NCBI GenBank assembly: GCA_963839535.1
Contig: CAWIVF010000013.1
Location: forward strand, 248,001-312,000
DNA length: 64,000 nucleotides
Origin: RHKX01 sp963839535
GTDB lineage: Bacteria; Actinomycetota; Thermoleophilia; Solirubrobacterales; 70-9
Direction of reading: 5' to 3'
The position numbers and the translations under genes are program-made. The notes under the pieces were generated by a model. That model saw only the letters and a list, made by a program, of their open reading frames with translations, was not told the DNA's origin and searched no databases. Positions 60,859 through 64,000 of the stretch are shown piece after piece (the stretch's first letter is position 1; each line of letters starts with the position of its first letter).

Positions 60859-61664
60859 ATGAAGGCGACGGGCCCGGTTGCGAACAAAGCGCGGCCGCGA
60901 CCGCGCCGCGCCTTGCGCCGGTGTTCGAGCCGATCCACACCCGCCGCGCCTTCGAGGAGATCTGCGAGCGGATCCGCGCCCGGATCGCCGCCGGCACGCT
61001 GCGGCCGGGCGACAAGCTGCCGGCCGAGCGCGAGCTCGCGCTGCAGCTCGGGGTCGGCCGCAACGCCCTGCGCGAGGCGCTGCGCAGCCTCGAGATCGCC
61101 GGCATCGTCCGCCTGCAGAAAGGCGCCAAGGGCGGCGCGTTCATCCAGTCGGGCGACGCGAACCGCATGAACGACGTGGTGCGCGACATGCTGAGCCTGG
61201 GCTCGATCTCGGTCGCCGAGCTGACCGAGTCGCGCCTGCACATCCAGGACCTGGTCGTGCGCCTGGCCTGCGAGCGCGCGACCCGCGCCGACTTCGACGC
61301 CCTCGAGGCCAACATCGACGAGACCGAGCGGGTCACCGGCGAGGGCCGCTATCTCGAGCGGGTCGAGTGCTCGCGCGAGTTCTACCGCCTGCTCGTCGCC
61401 TGCGCCCACAACCAGGTGCTGGCGATGATCGTCCGCTCGATCACCGAGATCCTGATGCAGTTCGTCTACGGGCGGGTCGCCGCCGGCGGCAAGCCGCAGC
61501 CGAAGCTGGTGGAGAAGCGCCGCGCCTTCCTCGCGGCGCTCCGCGCGCGCGACGCCGAGCTGGCGACCCGCCTGATGCGCACCCACCTCGCCTCGGTGCA
61601 CCGCCTGCTCGAGCCGTTCGCCGACGCCTCGCCGGGACGCCTGCCGGTCGACGCCGGCGCCTGA
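60859..61664 (+). CDS. FadR-subfamily GntR regulator (FCD domain), early frame break
   Basis: About 268 residues. Winged helix LPAERELALQLGVGRNALRE; FCD ligand-binding domain from ELTESRLHIQDLVVRLACER to MRTHLASVHRLLEPF. The start MKATGPVANKARPRPR (ATG 60859) shifts frame near 60910 into FEPIHTRRAFEEICERI. Likely controls the adjacent CoA-transferase or reductase genes (inference). Confidence 0.85.
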
Positions 61665-61684
61665 CCCGCCGCAGCCGCCTCGCG

Positions 61685-62903
61685 ATGTCGCCGGCCGCCC
61701 GTCCCTCGTGCGGCGACGCCCTCGCCGGCCTGCGGGTGCTCGACTTCTCGATCATGCTGGCCGGCCCGTACTGCGCGCGGCTGTGCGCCGACATGGGCGC
61801 CGACGTCCTGAAGATCGAGCCGCCCGAAGGCGACGACATGCGCCAGCGCGCGCCGCTGCGCGACGGCCAGAGCGCCTACTTCGGCCAGCTCAACGCCGGC
61901 AAGCGCAGCCTCGCGCTCGACCTGAAGCGGCCCGAGGCGATCGCCCTGGTGCGGCGCCTGGTCGGCGAGGCCGACGTGCTGATCGAGAACTTCCGGCCCG
62001 GCGTGATGGAGCGGCTCGGCCTCGGCCAGGAAGCGATGCGCGCGCTCAATCCGAGGCTCGTCTACTGCTCGATCTCGGGCTACGGCCAGGGCGGGCCGGC
62101 GGCCGAGCGCGCCGCCTACGCGATGATCGTCCACGCCGCCAGCGGCTTCGACCGCACGCTCGCGCGCTATGCCGGCGAAAGCGATCGGCCGGCGCCGGGC
62201 GCGGTGTTCGTCGCCGACGTGCTCGGCGCGATCTTCGCGTACGGCGCGATCCAGACGGCGCTGGTGCAGCGCGCCCGCACCGGCCTCGGCCAGCATGTCG
62301 ACGTGGCGCTGATGGACAGCATGCTCAACCTCCTCGTCTACGAGTTGCAGGAGGCGCAGTTCCCGGTGACGACGCCGCGGCCGACCTACGGCCCGCTGCG
62401 CGCCGCCGACGGCGACGTGCTGGTCGTGCCGATCACCGCGCGCAACTTCGCCGCGCTGTGCGAGGTGACCGGCCTGCCGGAGCTGAGGGACGATCCCCGC
62501 TTCGCGACGCTGCCGAAGCGCAACGCGAACTGGGCGGCGATGATGGCGATCGTCGAGCGCTGGGCCGGCGCGCGCAGCGTCGCCGACTGCATCGCCGCGC
62601 TCGAGGCGGCGGGCGTTCCTTGCTCGGCCTACGCCGATCCCGGCGACGCGCTCGCCGATCCGCATCTCGCTCGAGCGCGGCCTGTTCGGCCGCATCACCG
62701 ATGCCGCCGGCGCATTCACCGGCGTCAACCCGCCCTGGCGCATGTCGGGCACGGCGCGCGGAGCTGCGCGGCCGGGTGCCGGCCGTCGGCAGCGACCGCG
62801 ACGCGGCGCTGGCGAGTGGCTGGCCGCGGACGCGGCGGAGATCGAGCGCTGGCGGGCGGCCGGCGTGTTCGGCGGCGCGGCCGGCGCATCGCCGCTGCCC
62901 TAG
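61685..62903 (+). CDS. CaiB/BaiF family CoA-transferase, two late frame breaks
   Basis: About 406 residues. Class III CoA-transferase: LRVLDFSIMLAGPYCARLCA, DVLKIEPPEGDDMR, NAGKRSLALDLKRPEA, VLIENFRPGVMERLG, GQHVDVALMDSMLNLL with catalytic Asp. Frame intact to 62660; breaks near 62670 and 62755 precede RITDAAGAFTGVNPPWRMSG and a normal end at TAG 62901. Substrate unknown. Confidence 0.87.
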
Positions 62904-63915
62904 CCCGCGCCTGCGGCCCCCTTGGCCGCCGGCGTCCCGCGGCGAAACGAAGGCGAGCGGCTGCGCGGCGGCGCCAGCCCGGGCGGCGGAACGAATCGCT
63001 CGTCGCCGGCCAGACCGGTCGGCACGCCCAGGCGCGCCGCCAGATGGGCCGCGTCGTAGGGCGCGTGGACCTTGACGTCGTTGTCGAAGTAGCAGTACAC
63101 GTCGCGCGCGCGCGCGCCTCGGCGCCGGCTGCGGCGAGGCCAGGCGGGCGTCGCCGACCTGCCGCGCCGCGGCGCCAGGCGTCGATGCGCGCGGCCCAGC
63201 GGTCGAGCGCCGCGTCGCTGTAGCCGCTGGCGTAGAGCTCCTCGTCGCCGTGCAGGCGAACGTAGACGAAGTCGGCGGTCAGGTCCTCGAGCAGCGGCCA
63301 GCGGCCGGCCGTGTCGGCGACGACGAGCGCGACGCCGTGCCGGCGCAGCAGCGCGACGAAGGCCGGGTCGACGAAGCTCGGATGGCGCACCTCGACCGCG
63401 TGGCGCAGCGGCCGGCTGCGTCGATCTCGAGCGCAGGCGCGGCCCTGCGAGCGCGCTCGTCGTGCTCGCGCGCCAGCGCCAGCGCCGCGCCGGTGTCGCG
63501 CGGCAGCAGCGCGAAGAAGGCGTCGAAGCGCTCCGGCGTCGAAGCGCGAGCTGCGGCGGGAACTGCCAGAGGATCGGCCCGAGCTTGCGCCTGCAGGCGC
63601 AGCACGCCCGACGCGAAGAAGTTCGCCAGCGGCGTGCTCGACGTCGCTTCAGCTTCATCATGTGCGTGATGAAGCGCCCGCCCTTGACGCGAGAAGACGA
63701 AGTCGTCGGGCGTCTGCGTCGTGCCACTGCGCGTACGACTCGGGCCGCTGCAGCGAATAGAACGAGCCGTTGATCTCGATCGTCGGCAGCATCCGCGAGG
63801 CGAACTCGAGCTCGCGCCGCTGCGGCAGGCCCGGCGGGTAGAAGACGCCGCGCCAGGGCGCGTAGCGCCAGCCGGAGATGCCGATGCGGACGTCGCCGGG
63901 AGAGCGTTCGACCAT
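62900..63915 (-). CDS. DUF72 family protein, many frame breaks
   Basis: About 335 residues read across shifts. IGISGWRYAPWRGVFYPPGL, LPTIEINGSFYSLQRPESY, GGRFITHMMKL, GPILWQFPPQLAL, VALVVADTAGRWP, DFVYVRLHGDEELYASGY, DVYCYFDNDVKVHAPYDA. TIM-barrel-like DUF72 of unknown function. Five or more indels. Overlaps the CoA-transferase stop by a few bases, convergent. Confidence 0.75.
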
Positions 63916-64000
63916 GCCGAGGCGCGGCAGGCGCCGTGCCCGTGCCCCGCCAGGATCCGCGCCGCGCGCGGCGGCGGCACGGTCCGTCCGCCGTCGCCTC

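Overview
The window is a high-GC actinobacterial chromosome segment that includes the replication-origin neighbourhood. The cluster dciA/recF/dnaN/dnaA, divergent rpmH/rnpA/yidD/yidC/jag/rsmG/parA/parB, frequent GTG/TTG starts with 4-base overlaps, Ferritin_2-type secreted proteins, an ECF sigma factor fused to a zinc-finger/membrane tail and an 'NSVKSKQIKNGAVK' surface protein together suggest the Thermoleophilia/Solirubrobacterales. That placement is inference; no rRNA lies in the window.

Layout. 1-4.1 kb: Ser/Thr kinase (cut by the window edge), a membrane protein, DUF4446, pheA, HNH nuclease. 4.1-4.55 kb: non-coding except for a possible 14-codon gene with an extended Shine-Dalgarno. 4.5-14.1 kb (minus): gyrA, gyrB, dciA, recF, dnaN, dnaA. 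14.1-18.8 kb (plus): rpmH-rnpA-yidD-yidC-jag-rsmG, then parA-parB, tRNA-Ile and a bifunctional nuclease; two parS sites lie in the 5' end of yidD. The strand switch at dnaA/rpmH marks the origin. 19.3-31.7 kb: ribbon-helix-helix-like gene with tandem palindromic operators, GNAT, ddl, aminotransferase, phosphodiesterase, GtrA, a GT87-like membrane protein, recD2, a collagen-like surface protein and a secreted lipase. 31.7-41 kb: accessory island with five toxin-antitoxin modules (VapBC, HicAB, VapBC, two Phd-PIN), a RecQ-phosphoribosyltransferase fusion, a MazG-like/GIY-YIG-DUF2075 pair, a broken AbiEi-like gene and an alkyltransferase-like protein. 41-49 kb: HD hydrolase, a large GAF-GGDEF-GAF-HD-GYP protein, cold-shock protein, DUF559 protein, thioesterase, membrane diguanylate cyclase and YmdB-type phosphodiesterase. 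49-54 kb: ABC exporter pair, lipoprotein, Cys-repeat secreted protein and the sigma factor fusion. 54-57.7 kb: hemB, a fused AhbA/AhbB-like protein and hemL, a heme-precursor operon. 57.7-59.8 kb: three ferritin-like genes and tatA.

At about 59,811 the third ferritin-like gene stops and an aldo-keto reductase of Burkholderiales type continues in frame. Everything to the right (FCD-GntR regulator, CaiB/BaiF CoA-transferase, DUF72) also looks proteobacterial, so the contig is probably chimeric here.

About two dozen genes are interrupted by apparent one-base indels, mostly insertions, while 2.06-20.9 kb, including all replication genes, is clean. I read most of these as sequence errors rather than decay. 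Affected genes are given as one feature with the break positions stated.
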